A DNA stretch of 64,000 nucleotides from Eriocheir sinensis (taxonomy: Eukaryota > Arthropoda > Malacostraca > Decapoda > Varunidae). The notes below the pieces were generated by a model, which worked only from the letters and a program-made list of their open reading frames with translations, was not told the origin of the DNA and made no database searches. A program made the translations under genes and the position numbers. The stretch lies in NCBI RefSeq assembly GCF_024679095.1, contig NC_066509.1, forward strand, positions 12,164,169 through 12,228,168, read 5' to 3'. Of the stretch, positions 37,946 through 50,248 are shown piece after piece. Numbering within the stretch: position 1 is the stretch's first letter; the number at the start of each line of letters is the position of its first letter.

Positions 37946-39206
37946 CTCTCTCTCTCTCAGGTTCTTTTTATTCTTTACTTTCATAACAATACGTGGTATG
38001 TTCAACGCTTGCTATTCTTTTTTGAGTCACTTCAAAGCGTTTTATGCCAGGGAACTGGTTTGGCTGACGCAGGTGCACATGCTGTTTCATTTTTACCTTT
38101 CAATAAAATACGGCCACTCCGCAAATGATTTTAGCCTTGACAACAAAATTGGAAAACAATGCTTTTTTTCTCTGAACACAAAACCAATAAATACACGGAA
38201 GAGAAAGAGGAGAAAGCAGAGCACAAGCAAGGAAACTTCTGCCTGACTAGCGTTGGATAGCTGATGTGTCACGGAGAAACTGAAACCAGGAAGACTTTTG
38301 TGAAAATACATCTCGGTGAAACAGATTCATGCCATACATACGCCTACACCTCAAACGTTGGGTGAGCGCGGCTGGACTACTGGGGCTATGCAGACGGGGA
38401 GAATGTGAAGGTGTGACTGGTCTTGTGTCCGTTAACCAAGTCTGTCTATCTATCTATATCTATCCGCCCGACAGTTTGTCAGCCTTTCTGTCAAACTACA
38501 TATGTATCTCCCAATATAACTATCCAATTATTAGTTTGAGCCAGTACACACACACACACACACACACACACAAAGAGAAAGAAAGAAAAAAAACGAAGAA
38601 AAACGAAGGAATGTGAAGAAAATAATGACAAACAGAAAGAAGAAAAGGAAACCGAAAGGAAGAGAAACTTTGAGAAGAAAAGCTGCCATAAAACTCCCCA
38701 CAACCCATCATTAGGTGTTACATAATTCAGCTGATCGATAAACTCTTGCTGTTCCGAACGCTCGGCATTACGAGGAATGAACATGCGCGCGGAAAATAAA
38801 GTCTATAGACGGTAGCAGACCACACACACATGGACAAAAACAACAAAAAACAACAACAACAACAAACAAGAAAACAAACAAACACAGGAACAAATAGGAA
38901 TACAGTTTAGGAGAGTAGCATAACAACGTTACACTAGGTTCAATGTGGAAAGAAAAAATAAACAACTTCATCTATCGGTATACGTACATGCTCTTACACG
39001 CACACTTCAAGGACCTAGAACAAAAACAGCTGGCAAGAAAAGGAGAGGCACGGAAATGACAGAAACAGTTGAGCCTACCCTTAATTTCTACGTAACTCCC
39101 AACAAAGAAAACGGGAAGTCAGAGCCAACTTCCCCATGCCACCGTCCCTGAGCCCTGCACATAATGCGAGGCACAGAGCTCCTTCCAGGTGAAGGCGAGA
39201 CGTCCA
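37946..39206. other. Unique DNA, A-rich around 38570-38690
   Basis: (AC)n at 38547-38571. No protein domain is recognised. Confidence 0.4.
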
Positions 39207-39630
39207 TAAGAACATAAGGACATAGGGAGACTGCAAGATGCCGACTGGCCTTCACAAGGCAGCTCCAGACCCCCCCCCCCCCCACTACCACCTATCATCC
39301 TCGTCCATGTAGCTATCGTCTACTCTTAAAACAAGCTATCGTCCCTGCACTCACTATGTGGTTGCTGAGTCTATTCCATTCCCCCACCACCCTATTACTA
39401 AACCAATGCCTGCCTATTTCCCTCCTAAATCTATACTTTTCTAATCCATTACTGCATGAGTGTTCTATCCTGCTGGCTAATTCTCAGTACTTTACTTGTT
39501 TCGCCTTTGTTGTAACCCTTGACCCATTTGAATACTTCAATCAGATCTTCCCGCACTCTTCGTCTTTCTAGAGAATGTAAGTTGAGATGTTTAAGCCTAT
39601 CTTCCAGCAAGATATCGCAAAATTTGACCG
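39207..39630 (-). pseudogene. C-terminal end of a CR1-like reverse transcriptase plus its 3' UTR, 5'-truncated
   Basis: The reverse complement reads LKHLNLHSLERRRVREDLIE, then VFKWVKGYNKG, RISQQDRTLMQ. After a 1-nt frameshift it continues NGLEKYRFRREIGRHWFSNR, VVGEWNRLSNHIVSAGTIAC, FKSRR and stop. This is the conserved C-terminal region downstream of the RT palm in CR1-group LINEs: 'SLERRR.R.DLIE.FK', 'FR..IG..W..L...'. The 3' UTR holds a 14-bp G run (sense strand), and the element ends in cttatgttcttatg, an 8-bp-type terminal repeat as expected of CR1/L2 elements instead of poly(A). Its RT differs from LINE-X. No catalytic domain is present. Confidence 0.88.
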
Positions 39631-39700
39631 AAAGCTATTAGTGAAATATTCTGGGATCAATTTGAAACATGAGAACCTCCACCACGGAAACCAGTCCAAC

Positions 39701-40599
<899 letters not shown>

Positions 40600-41545
40600 A
40601 GCAGATAGTGGTGCCGAGACAGCCACATTAATATGCTTAGAGTGGAAAAAAATATAAGGAAGAAAATGAAGGACGAAAAGGAGGTACTGAGTTGTGGTCG
40701 CATTAGTGAATTCAGAGAGAGAGAAGATACAGATAAGTAACAAAGAATATATATATCAGATGAAAGAAGAAAAAAGCAGCCGCAGACATACAAAGGCGAA
40801 GGAAAACATACATCAAACAGAAGTCACACTTAGCATTCAGAGGCAAGAAAACTAAAAGAATATGGTCACTGAAAATAAAATAGCCGCAAATATAAAAAAA
40901 AAAAAAATCAAAGAGAAAGAAAGAAGCGACGACAGCCATAAAAAAGGTAAAAAAGAAAGAAAACATTGAACATTATTTCAACCCAAAGGAAAAAAAAAGG
41001 GATGCTGATCTACGTACAGTTCAAACAATGTGACAAAAAAATATGGAAAGTCTACTGAAAGAGGCAAGCGAGGATTGAACGTAGGAAAGAAAGAAGGAAA
41101 GGAAATATTGAGCAAGGGTCAGATTATTACATTCAACTGCAAGAAAACAAGTCACAAAGTAGTAAAAACGCAGCGACTGTAAAAAAAAGTATATAAAAGT
41201 AGTCACATGAAAAAGGAAAGCGGTGACAGAGAAAAGGAAGGCGGTAAAGGAAGTACCGAGTTTCATACATTAGGAGACAAGGGAAGAAAAGTAACACACA
41301 GCGTTCCAAAAAACATCAGATAAAAACGAAAAAAAAAGTCAAACTGAAACAAAGAATGGCGACAAAGAGAAGGAAGAAGGGCAAGGAAACATCGGGCAAT
41401 AACGCACTCCGAAACGATAAAATAATAAAAATCAGAAGGTAGTATAAAATCACCCACCCAGAACAAAACGTATTTAAACTGAAAAAAAAAGGGAAGCGAC
41501 GACAGCCAGAGAGAAGGAAGGAGGGCAAGGAAGTATTGAGAGGCG
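40600..41545. repeat. Decayed satellite-like tandem array, period about 145 bp, about seven units
   Basis: Units share a core gaagcgacgacagcc (about 40925 and 41493, 568 bp = four periods apart). They also share a purine stretch 'ggaagg..ggcaaggaa' and an attgag-like word: tactgag 40686, acattgaac 40960, atattgag 41107, taccgag 41254, acatcggg 41389, tattgag 41533. This is followed by tt-cattcagaggcaagaaaac / cattcaactgcaagaaaac and agtcacaaagta. Spacing is mostly 135-158 bp. The repeated Phe/Leu peptides in the minus-strand frame (ALLPSL...SLPFFF, twice in 41263-41760) are the same repeat seen in translation. Confidence 0.75.
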
Positions 41546-42545
41546 GCAGGGCAGGGCAGGGCAGCGTGGCAGGGGTCCGGCACGACAGGGCGAAACGGGG
41601 AGAGAGATAAATGGCTCTGTCCTCGCTGCGTCACGGAGAGGGAGGAAGTTATGACGAGGGGAGAGAGAGAGAGAGGGAGAGAGAGAGCCTGCCAGGTAAG
41701 TGGAGGGAGGGAGAGGGAGAAAGAGACAGAGGCTGAGAGGTACAGACACCGCTCTCTCATGGAGGAAGAGGGAGTGAGGGAGGGCTAAGGCTAGAAGGGC
41801 AAATGTCAGAGGAGGAAGGGGGAGAAAAGACAGGGTGAGGGAGAGGGAGAAAAACAGAGAGACAGAGAGATGCTGCAAGTTTTCAGTGACGGGGTGCGAG
41901 AGGGAAGGCTAGAGGATAGGAGGGCAAAGGTAAGAAGAAGAAAAAAAGATGAAGTAGACGAAGAAAACGAAGAGGAAAGAGGCAAAGCGTGAACGCGTGC
42001 ATAATATAAATGGAAATAAAGATGTCGAAAGCAATACTGAGTTCTTCAGTTTTTGCTTCTTGGAATTGCCAGACAGGGGAGACTGAATAAGAGAGAGACA
42101 AGCCAGAGAAAACTAGACCCGTGTATAAGAATAATAAATAGAACCAATAATTTGGTGACCTCTGAGTTTATGTTATCTTTTCAGTTTTCGGAAAGGAGAA
42201 AATAAGAAAGGGGGGAGAAACAAACACATAGACGAGAGGAAACTACAAATGCGTGTAATTTGTACAGGAAAATGAAGAAAGCAAAAAAAAAGTGAATGAC
42301 AGCCAAGTTAAGTAAGTCGAGAGGAAACCAGGAAAGACACTCCTACATCGACACTACACTTGGTACAGACAGAGGAAATGAATGTTCTTGTGGATCTATC
42401 GTCTTGCCTACAGTGTCTTAATGCAGCGACAAAACATGCAAACTCGGCGTCGCAGAGCAAGACATGTCCTGACACGTTTCACGGAACGCGCTCAGTTAAG
42501 GGGAAGTTGAGAGGAAGAGGGAGAAGATTTGTGTGTGTGTGTGTC

Positions 42546-42622
<77 letters not shown>

Positions 42623-42728
42623 AGCAAATGTCAAAACAGGAAGATGAAAAGAGAGGCAGAGCGGATGGAGAAAAGGAGAAAGACAGCGAGAGTGACAGGA
42701 GTGTGGAGGGAGAACAAAAAGAAGGTGA

Positions 42729-42807
<79 letters not shown>

Positions 42808-43129
42808 GAGGGACAGGAGACAAGAGACGAAACGAGACACAAGAAACCGGGGAGCAAGAGATGGCAAGGTTAAAGAGAAACGGAGGAGATAGAAGGGAAG
42901 AGCGAGAAAGAAACGCAGCAAAGACAGGAGGGTAAGGAGAGAGAGAGAGAGAGGGGTGAAAAATGAGAGAGAAAGAGAATGTTGATGAAGCTAAGGCCAG
43001 AGACGGTAAGGTAAAGAGAAAGAGGAGGGAAGGCGAAAGAGAGAGGAAAAGGTAAATAGCAGAGAGAAGAAGGTAAGGAGAGGGAGCGAGAGAAGATGGA
43101 AGAGAAAAGTGTGAAAGCGCCAGGAATGT

Positions 43130-43193
<64 letters not shown>

Positions 43194-43250
43194 GAGAACA
43201 AAGGGAAAGAAAGCAAGAGAAAAAAATAAAAAAAAGATCGACATGCCTAA
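41546..43250. repeat. Polypurine region with embedded (GA)n and (GT)n(GA)n tracts
   Basis: Largely A/G on the plus strand. It contains (ggcag)n near 41545-41577, (GT)n(GA)n at 42531-42615, and (GA)n at 42731-42806 and 43133-43191. The Ser-Leu and Arg-Glu frames (up to 245 codons) are products of this composition. Confidence 0.8.
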
Positions 43251-43449
43251 ATAGGAGTAAGAAGAAAACTGACCATATTAAAATTTATTCCTTACATTAC
43301 GTCGAGCTCTGAGCACTGCATCATGCTTACTAAGAAAAAAAAGACGAAAAGTGTGATGATAATAGGATGATGGTAATTAGGATGAAGCAAGCAGAGGGTA
43401 GCCGCAACAACACGACGAGAAAGAGAGGGAGGAGGAGGGGGAGGTATGA

Positions 43450-43666
<217 letters not shown>

Positions 43667-43739
43667 AATTAGCAAGAGCCATGAGAGTTATAGGTGCATA
43701 AAACGAGAGTATAAATTCCGCTTTATGATAATATTCTCC

Positions 43740-43793
<54 letters not shown>
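43740..43793. repeat. (CA)n microsatellite
   Basis: About 26 CA units, complementary to the (TG)n tract ~250 bp to the left. Confidence 0.97.
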
Positions 43794-43795
<2 letters not shown>

Positions 43796-43831
43796 GCACG
43801 TTTCTCTCATCAGTAAAGTCTGTTGGGATGA

Positions 43832-43892
43832 GGGGGGGGGGGGGGGTGAGGAGAGAAGGGAGGAGGAGGAGGAGGAGGAGGAGGAGGAGGAC
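43832..43892. repeat. G15 run followed by (GGA)n
   Basis: Fifteen consecutive G (43832-43846), then gaggagagaag and ten GGA triplets (43861-43892). The G-only strand could form a quadruplex, and the polypurine a triplex. Confidence 0.93.
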
Positions 43893-43929
43893 GAGGGAGA
43901 TGTTTATTCGCTACTGGCTTGTGTTGAGG

Positions 43930-44480
43930 AGATAGAGACGAGTCACATGAACACGCAGGTGAAGGAGGTTTGGCGTCCCTCAGGTAAGCTACTGATCCAC
44001 AGGTGAAAATCATCAAGGTCACGGCTGTTACTTTGGTCCCACATGTTACAAAAATGCTCTAATAATGACTCAAACAATCACGAACGGCATTTTTTTAACC
44101 TATAATAGCAAAGGCTGGATGAAAAAAAATATTACTGAGTTCCCGGATGTGGCGGTGAACAGGTGTGGTTTAAAGGGTAAGGTAAGCTTCAAGGTCACTT
44201 ACTTCACTTCACACACCTGCGATTTCAAAGTTTATTTGAGAATCATCAAGGCTAGGGACCCCCTTGTACACACCTGTGAGCACCTTGCAAGTAGATAATC
44301 ATCAAGGTCAGGTGCGTCTCTCTACACAGGTGTGGTAAGAAGGTCTAAATGGACAGGCTGACACACTGCACCTCCCACCCTTGGAACTTTCATTAACCAA
44401 AAACTTGCTGAATCAGTGGTTACGTAAAGGTTGTTTGCTGGTGATGTGGAGATAAAAGTACCTGTTTCATGGGTACTAGA
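43930..44480. promoter_or_regulatory. Cluster of TCAAGGTCA nuclear-receptor sites and CAGGTG/CACCTG boxes
   Basis: Exact TCAAGGTCA occurs at 44013-44021, 44189-44197 and 44302-44310, with a near match TCAAGGCTA at 44246-44254. This is the monomer site recognised by FTZ-F1/NR5A and ERR-type nuclear receptors. CAGGTG or CACCTG boxes accompany each. Three of the sites share a longer word, aatcatcaagg, and two lie in segments about 56 bp apart that both begin acacacctg. The cluster may therefore have arisen by small tandem duplication. Function is inferred from motif content only. Confidence 0.4.
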
Positions 44481-44499
44481 GAGGTGAGGTCGGGGGCAA

Positions 44500-44935
44500 C
44501 AGAAGCAGTAGCATCATCAACAGCAGTAACAGAAATAGCCTTGGTGGTGGTTTAATTACAGATAAGAGAGAAAGGGCAGCACCTGTAACAACATTTGTCG
44601 TGGGCTATACAGAAAAAGTAGCGGAGGTAATAATGGTGGTGGAAATTGTAGGAGATACGAACAGCACTAACGGTTCTGGTGCTGATGATGGTGGTGATGG
44701 CAGCCACAATAACGATAGTTGTGGTGGTAGTGGTGGTGGTCATGATGGTGGTCATGGTGGTGGTGTGACTGCAGTAGTATAGATAGTGGTAATAATTGCG
44801 GTGATGGTGATGGCGGCAGCAGCGACAGAACCAGACACAACTTTAATAGTGCGGGGGTTATGGTGGCGGTGGTGAAAAAGGTTGCAGCAGTAGTAGGAAT
44901 AGTAGTAGTAGTAGAGGCAGTAGTAAACACCGCCA
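44500..44935. repeat. Cryptic GGT/GAT/AGT trinucleotide sequence
   Basis: ggtggt, gatgatggtgg, gcagcag and tagtag words in imperfect arrangement, a decayed trinucleotide array. The His/Thr- and Gly-rich frames are compositional. Confidence 0.7.
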
Positions 44936-47159
44936 GCAGGAGGGCTCGTCAGGGGCAGGGTGGCGAGTGCGTGTTGGGGCGTACTGGACTGTCCGGTTTT
45001 TGCCCGCCTCCTCCGCCCTTGTCTTCCCCCACCCTCACTCCCCCACGCCGCCTCACGCCCTCATCGCCTTCCCCCGCCCCTCCCCATGCCCCACCCTCCC
45101 GTCGCCCTCCAACACACGCCGCCAAGCCAGTTTTCTTTTCTCTTGTACAGATTTAGAGCAAGTCAAACATTGCAACGTTGTTGATCGCTTAGCAAGGGAA
45201 CATTTTATCTTATCGGACATGTGGTTTTGTTGCTCAAGTCGAATGTTCGTGAGTCAAATTGAATTCGTTTGTTTGTCTTTGTACTTGTCCACATTTGCGA
45301 GAATGCGCCGAATGCACGGCAGAATCATTAACCTGAGAGGGAGGAAGAGGCAAACATTGGCTAAGATTTATCACGATTACTGCCGCGGGACAAGTGGCGA
45401 GACGTAAAACGACATTTTTTTTAGAGTGGCCGTGTGTGGAGCCTCGAGCTGGTAATACGAGTTTTCTTCGAATCAGTCACCCGAAGAAACAAAAATGCAC
45501 GAAAAAAAAACAGAACCCAACAGTTCACAAATAGTTACAAAAAAAGCATGATCGCAAGACAAGCACGGATGGCCGGGGCCCCGATAGGCTGGCTATGTCA
45601 CTCTCGACGGCAGCCTCCAGCGGGCGGCAGCAGCAGCAAGCCGGAGCAACAGGCGTAACGAGAGTACACGGTGCGGCCCCGGGATGGCTGCATTCTTATG
45701 TTGGGACGCTGACCCCCGCCCGCCCGAACCCGCAGCCTCGCCTTGCATAGTCAACAGGAGGGTCTGTCGGAGTGATTGCCTGGTTAGCCCTAAACCCACC
45801 CATGCGATCACTCTGTTTATAAGAGGAACGCAAATGTAAGCGAAGACATTTCGATTCAGCCATTAGAACAATGGATTGTTTAATATGCAAGCGATCCAAT
45901 ACCCCATTGCATTAATTATCTTGATGCAGTGAATAAAAGCGACACAGAGAATCATCTTGGCAGCTCAGAGGGCGTCAGGTTTCCTTATGAGAACATCACT
46001 GTACGGGTCATCCTGATGGCGTGTGTAGGATTGTCTATCTTACTTAAATTTAATTGCTTTATCTCTTGCCTTTAGGGGAATCAGGTTCCCGGCCAGAGTT
46101 CACCCATGACTGAACTCCTTTGTTTTCCAAGCTGCCAAGACATTTAATTTCCATACTGATCACCACTTTGATATTCGGGTTCTTGGAGCAGATGAAACAT
46201 TCAAGCGGCCACTGCAGATCACCCGCCTAACCTTCACCCCCCTCCCCCGCAGGCCCCCATAAGGCCCGCACATTATTCTTTTCATTAGCGACAACAACGC
46301 CGACATATTCCACGCAGCTGAATCCTACATTCCGAGGCACTCAATTTCCATAGCCATACCAGGCAATAGCACTATCTTCTTCCAAACACACTTTCGCCGC
46401 TGCGTGCTGAGTATTTCAACGGCAGGCAGGTAGCCGCGCCGAGCCACCTGCACGCCTGACAGCCACTTCCTAGGCTCCCCTGCACATACGACCCCTGCCG
46501 CGCCAGGTACAACACGACCTTCCCGCGTGCATGGTAACCACCGGAGACCCTTAAGGACCAGATTTCTGAGAACAGCAAATACGGTTTGAAATGTTAATGC
46601 AGTCAAGCGTCCGTATGTGCAGCGCGGCGCAACAACCATACAGGGCACACAATGGCTTGACACACGTGTGCTTCACTTTTACATTCACCTCAAACGCGAC
46701 GCCATACCAGACGTCTCGGACAGAAGAACTGGCGTGAACATCTTCCCTTCATTGGTAAGTGGAACGCTCTGATGGGTGAGGTGAGGGCGGAGAGCAAAGC
46801 ACCTCACCTCTACGTATATCCAAGCCTGAAGTCAAAAAATATAATATCAATGAAGTCTCGGAACTTAAAATGTGAAAGGTGTCAGAGATAAAAAGTCTCC
46901 TATATACATGGCTTGATGAAGGGAGGGAGGCGAGCAGGACGCCTCCTCACGATAATCTGACTTAGAGTCCGACGCTGTAACGCTTGTGACACGCCAGGAG
47001 CACCAGAAAGAAGCCAAGCCTCCTTTAGACGTAACTTAAATCAGCCTGTTCACTAGGGTGACGGAAGCAAGCAAGGTTCAATGCCCGTCTTCTTTTCACT
47101 CATACCCCAACATTGCAACACCCATGATGTCTAGGAACAACAGAAAGAAGCGGTGACAT
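44936..47159. other. Unique DNA, C-rich 45000-45120, GC-richer 45560-45790 and 46420-46660
   Basis: Frames of 146 codons (44967-45407, +) and 112 codons (46325-46663, -) are not recognisable as any family, and the former begins in a C-rich tract. No repeat family is recognised. Confidence 0.35.
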
Positions 47160-47330
47160 GATCCTGACCTGACCTAACCAAACCAGACCTATAACGGAAC
47201 CTAACATACCCTGATCAAATCAAACCAAAACCATACCACATTAAACAAAAAAAAAACTCATTTAAACTAACTTGTTCTAACCTGACCTGGCCAAGTCTGA
47301 CGTTCTTTTATACACTAACCTAAATAAATC
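47160..47330. repeat. Degenerate CCTAA/CCTGA-type simple sequence
   Basis: Words such as cctgacctgacctaacc, acctaacat and taacctgacctgg recur with aaacc spacers, giving a C/A-rich, G-poor plus strand. Resemblance to the arthropod telomere pentamer (CCTAA) is only partial. Confidence 0.4.
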
Positions 47331-48177
47331 TTTTGGAAGGAAAAAAGCTTACTTTAGAAGGGAAATCCTAAAAAAATTACAAGCGGTAAATTCATGGAAA
47401 CAATTAAGAATAGGAAAAATTATCCTAAGACCAAGTCATGAGATTCTGAAGAAAAAATGAAGAAAACTAAAATAATTGTTGGAAAAAGAATCAATATTGG
47501 TGGGGTCAAAAGTCAATATAAAAAGGGAGAAGTGGAAAGAAATGAGCATATATCTTATTTTGCCTTAATGCAAAACGCAGACGTGCAGCAAATGAGATTA
47601 TATTTTTCATTTATTTGTCCCTGGAAGGTTCTCCACAACAAATATTATAATGCAAGCGGTCCTTGTATATTCCCTTATGAAGCCTACGTAATAAGGACAT
47701 TTTTTCACAATAAATTTATTTTCCATTTTCCATTTTCCGCGCTGTTCTGCGGGCAAAGTTTAGGAATAATGAAAAATATGCCGCAGAAGGCCGTCCTTCA
47801 GCTGGCTGGCGATACACACAAAAACAGGAATAATAACGTAATAACATACCAAAGAAGGCTTACAAGACAGCTAACCCGTCCGCTGCGATTGGCACGGATT
47901 TGGCTTTCACTGGTAGCCTGGTAACATGTATTAGCAGGTCTTTCTCTGCCTCTGTGGTGGATAGTGGAGTGTTTCTCATGTGGTATTGGTGTGCTGGATA
48001 TCACCTCCCAAGGTGCAGGATTTTTTTCATTGAATAGTATCAGCCACTTTTGTTCCGTTCCTGTAGCTTGGTGATGTCTTCTTGTAGGAAATCCGCAGTC
48101 AAGGGGTTAAATATTCCGCTAACAGACCGCTTGTTGAAAAGAAGCCTTTTATATAGTATAACGGTTCGCCTTCACGA
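47331..48177. other. AT-rich unique DNA
   Basis: The 155-codon plus frame (47457-47924) is Lys/Asn/Phe-rich at its start and shows no domain; it is probably a chance frame in AT-rich DNA. (GGA)n of about 26 bp lies at 48178-48203. Confidence 0.4.
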
Positions 48178-48539
48178 GGAGGAGGAGGAGGAGGAGGAGG
48201 AGGGCACGGGTGAAAAGAGCGGGTTGCGTTCTCACTTGTGAGGCGCGCTATTGTGATCACTTAATAAAACGAACCATAGCAATATGGTTAGAGGTCAGTC
48301 AAACTACAGCGTACGATGGATAAAACAGATGACCATTTCCGACCTCCAAGTAGTGAACAATCTTTAAAAAGTGTCAATAGATAGCCATAGATGATCTTCA
48401 GTAGTGTCTGAAAATCTTGCTGAAGCCTTACCATGGAGGTGTGAGAGTAATTTAAATCGTGGTCAGGGTTCTCAGCATGCACAAAAACCTGGTCACAAAG
48501 CAACTGGTTTGCAACAAACGTAGCTTATCATGAGTTACC

Positions 48540-48900
48540 TGTAATCGTTCTTAGGCTGTCGTGCGATCGTCGCACACAATCATCAACAAACTTAAGCTCC
48601 TCCGGCCACCCATTCGTCTTTGAAAGTCTTCAGTAAGTCGTCTGTAATATACAATTACCTGCGAAAAGTCACACGACCATTAGTGATTATGTACGACTAA
48701 TGACTTGTCAGAGACTACCACCGACTTTTATTCGATGGTCTCTGACTATATAGTTACACGATTACCAGCAACCAATTAGACTGCCTGCTATAGACTGCCA
48801 AAGGCGTCGCGTACGATCAGTGAATGCATGTCGTGCTGGGTGACAGCAAGAGACTGTTTGGGCTGAGATTGGCGGCAGACATCGCGATTATGTCCGCCCC
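48540..48900. other. Hairpin-dense unique segment, possible relic of a foldback element
   Basis: Small inverted repeats crowd this stretch: gtgcga-tcg-tcgcac (about 48569-48583), attagt...actaat (about 48681-48703) and gtcagagac...gtctctgac (about 48706-48745). GTCGT/ACGAC words are over-represented. No terminal repeats or target-site duplication could be fixed. Confidence 0.35.
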
Positions 48901-49010
48901 AAAACCCATCCAGGTATGACTTCCCCTAAAACAGAATGACAATAACTACATTTACAACGATAAAAACATATGTAATTTACAAAAAAAAGGAATAAAATCT
49001 GCTGCTGCTG

Positions 49011-49022
49011 CTGTTGCTGGAG

Positions 49023-49056
<34 letters not shown>

Positions 49057-49087
49057 CACTATTATTACTACAACTACTGTTGCTGGA

Positions 49088-49118
<31 letters not shown>

Positions 49119-49186
49119 TTACTACAACTACTACTGCTACTATTACTACTGCTGCTAATATTATTACTACTACTACTACTACTACT

Positions 49187-49217
<31 letters not shown>

Positions 49218-49256
49218 CGACGACGACGACAATTACACGAACATAAGCTAATACTA
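49011..49256. repeat. Compound (ACT)n/(ACG)n trinucleotide repeat
   Basis: act/att/gct triplets from about 49020, turning into (acg)n at 49187-49230, then (tac)n up to the SINE-B fragment. Confidence 0.92.
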
Positions 49257-49390
49257 CTACTATAAACACTCGCCTGCGCCAGAACGGGCTGGGCCGACCA
49301 TCAGGCCCCACCTGGAAGAAGCCTTGGGCCGACCATCAGGCCCCACCAGGAAGATGCCTACCGGCGCAACAGGCAGCGACGTAAAAAAAA

Positions 49391-49391
<1 letters not shown>
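49257..49391 (+). mobile_element. 5'-truncated 3' fragment of SINE-B
   Basis: It starts actataaacactcgcctg (copy 2: actataaacatttgcctg) and continues gccagaacgggctgggccga, ccatcagg, then the same tandemly duplicated gaagaagccttgg..ccgaccatcagg segment as the copy at 20.6 kb. It ends cctaccggcgcaacagg and gacgtaaaaaaaaaaa. The left edge abuts (ACT)n at a shared actat; the A tail runs into (ATA)n. Confidence 0.92.
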
Positions 49392-49850
<459 letters not shown>

Positions 49851-49874
49851 GATGCTTATAATAACAACAATAAT

Positions 49875-49950
49875 GCAGCACCTGTACCTGTTCCCATGTC
49901 ATTACCTGGGCAACACCTGGAGTGCACCTGTTTGATGGGAGTCACCTGAG
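49875..49950. other. Cluster of ACCTG words
   Basis: acctg occurs six times in about 70 bp (49880, 49886, 49903, 49914, 49925, 49943), three of them as CACCTG. Such boxes are bound by Snail/ZEB and some bHLH factors. No function is demonstrated. Confidence 0.35.
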
Positions 49951-50164
49951 CGAGCCATTAATAATGGGATCATCCTTTTCGGCATTGTTAGGCGAGTCTT
50001 CAATAAGAATAAAATACGGACGACTTAGCACGAGGTATTAATTTGATGCGTTGTCCCACACGTCAGGGCTTAGCGAGAACACAGCTGTGATCACCTTGGC
50101 CGCGTGAGTTACCTGATGATGCCGTGATTTGTGTTTATTACTCCCTAGGATACGCACACACACA
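49951..50164. other. Unique DNA
   Basis: Nothing is recognised. Confidence 0.4.
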
Positions 50165-50201
50165 CCTACATACACACGCTTGCACGCACACAACCACACC
50201 C

Positions 50202-50246
<45 letters not shown>
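50165..50246. repeat. (AC)n-rich tract, perfect in its right half
   Basis: Imperfect cacacacctacatacacacgc leads into a perfect AC run at about 50203-50245. Confidence 0.93.

Positions 50247-50248
<2 letters not shown>

Noticed and set aside
42479..43216. 245-codon Ser/Leu-rich minus frame
   Set aside because: It is a translation of (GA)n and polypurine DNA with no domain.
47457..47924. 155-codon frame as a gene
   Set aside because: The sequence is AT-rich, no domain is recognised, and there is no other support.
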